This document shows, piece after piece, positions 4,806 to 5,433 of a DNA stretch of 5,433 nucleotides. A model generated the notes under the pieces. The model made no database searches. It had not been told where the DNA came from and saw nothing but the letters and a program-made list of their open reading frames with translations. This DNA is from an uncultured Actinoplanes sp. GTDB taxonomy: Bacteria; Actinomycetota; Actinomycetes; Mycobacteriales; Micromonosporaceae. The position numbers and the translations under genes are program-made. Within the stretch, counting starts at the first letter, position 1, and every line of letters starts with the position of its first letter. The DNA lies in assembly GCA_934667465.1 (NCBI GenBank), contig CAKUMG010000482.1:1-5433 (forward strand), read 5' to 3'.

Positions 4806-5433
4806 CAACTCAGCGCTGGCTGCGCCCGACCCAGCCGGGGCAGACGCCCCGGCTGGAGTACGGCGCGGACTACAACCCCGAGCAGTGGCCCCGGGAGGTG
4901 TGGGACGAGGACATCCGCGCGATGAACGCCGCGGGCGTCACGGTCGTGTCCCTCGCCATCTTCTCGTGGGCCAAGCTCGAGCCGACCGAGGGGCAGTACG
5001 ACTTCGGCTGGCTCGACGAGATCATCGAGCTCCTGCACGCCGGGGGCATCTCGGTGGACCTGGCCACGGCGACGGCCTCCCCGCCGCCCTGGCTCACCAC
5101 CAAGCACCCCGAGATCCTCCCGGTCGACCAGCAGGGCCGCACCATCTGGCCCGGTGGCCGCCAGCAGTGGCGTCCCACGTCGCCGATCTTCCGCCGGTAC
5201 GCCCTCGGCCTGGTCCGGGCGATGGCGGAGCGCTACGGCAACCACCCCGCGGTGACCGCCTGGCACGTCTCCAACGAGCTGGGCTGCCACAACGTCTACG
5301 ACTTCTCCGACGACGCCGCGGCGTCGTTCCGGGGCTGGCTGCAGACGCGCTACGGCACCCTCGAGGCGCTCAACGAGGCGTGGGGCACCGCGTTCTGGTC
5401 GCAGCACTACAGCGACTGGGCGCAGATCCTCCC
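4802..5433 (+). CDS. GH42 beta-galactosidase (partial, runs off the window end)
   Basis: The frame is open from the GTG at 4802 to the last base, giving 210 residues plus two bases; the C-terminal part is outside the window. It is the N-terminal half of the GH42 TIM barrel: EYGADYNPEQWP at 19-30, ASPPPWL at 92-98, a GRQQWRPTSP segment after it, and WHVSNELGCHN, where N158-E159 is the expected catalytic acid/base with its preceding Asn. The nucleophile Glu lies beyond the window. No signal peptide is seen, so it should act in the cytoplasm, hydrolysing imported beta-galactosides (lactose, galactan or arabinogalactan oligosaccharides are typical for GH42). The start overlaps the binding-protein stop as GTGA, with AGGGA at 4786-4790 as a weak ribosome binding site, which implies translational coupling. 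Some GH42 members prefer alpha-L-arabinopyranosides, so the exact substrate is open. Confidence 0.92.
   Translation, partial: MTTQRWLRPTQPGQTPRLEYGADYNPEQWPREVWDEDIRAMNAAGVTVVSLAIFSWAKLEPTEGQYDFGWLDEIIELLHAGGISVDLATATASPPPWLTTKHPEILPVDQQGRTIWPGGRQQWRPTSPIFRRYALGLVRAMAERYGNHPAVTAWHVSNELGCHNVYDFSDDAAASFRGWLQTRYGTLEALNEAWGTAFWSQHYSDWAQIL

Noticed and set aside
3447..4808. Long antisense open frame (453 codons) covering the binding-protein gene, plus a sense-strand shadow at 3629-4372.
   Set aside because: Repetitive L/V/G/D/R composition without a recognisable fold; the sense frame has an unmistakable lipoprotein signal and binding-protein motifs.
4712..5407. Antisense frames in the GH42 region.
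   Set aside because: The sense frame from 4802 carries GH42 catalytic motifs and stays open to the window end; the antisense frames have no recognisable motif.

Overview
The window is very GC-rich. Its codons nearly always end in G or C, GTG serves as a start, and the Shine-Dalgarno sites are purine-rich (AGGAGG-like). Together with an MbtH-like protein, a CUT1 sugar ABC transporter that lacks its own ATPase gene, and a LacI-type regulator, this points to a high-GC actinomycete. Micromonosporaceae or Streptomyces-like relatives are plausible, but the genus cannot be fixed from the sequence.

Layout. Positions 74-283 (+) encode a small MbtH-like NRPS helper protein that seems unrelated to the rest. 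A short gap (284-362) separates it from a convergent gene, 363-1385 (-), for a LacI/GalR-family repressor. The divergent intergenic region 1386-1548 holds two closely related 16-18 bp palindromes with a central CG (1438-1455 and 1506-1521). These look like operators for that repressor, and a possible promoter lies just upstream of the first. The rightward operon follows: permease 1 (1549-2430), permease 2 (2432-3346, one base later), a 106-bp gap, a lipoprotein solute-binding protein (3453-4805), and a GH42 beta-galactosidase that overlaps it by 4 bp (GTGA) and runs off the window end (4802-5433+).

How it works together (inference). A galactoside oligosaccharide is captured outside by the lipoprotein and moved through the two-permease channel. 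It is then cut in the cytoplasm by the GH42 enzyme, which has no signal peptide. The LacI-type protein represses the operon until an inducing sugar binds. The ATPase is missing and is presumably supplied in trans by a shared MsiK-type protein. In gene content this resembles the Bacillus subtilis galactan-oligosaccharide system (GanR; ganS-ganP-ganQ-ganA with MsmX in trans), but here the binding-protein gene comes after the permeases.

The most unusual element is the gap between permease 2 and the binding-protein gene. From the permease stop codon to 2 bases before the binding-protein Shine-Dalgarno, about 91 nt can fold into one long imperfect hairpin of roughly 35 pairs. Part of its 3' arm has a second possible partner just before the binding-protein start codon. 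This is a good candidate for an mRNA element that sets the binding-protein level apart from the permeases.
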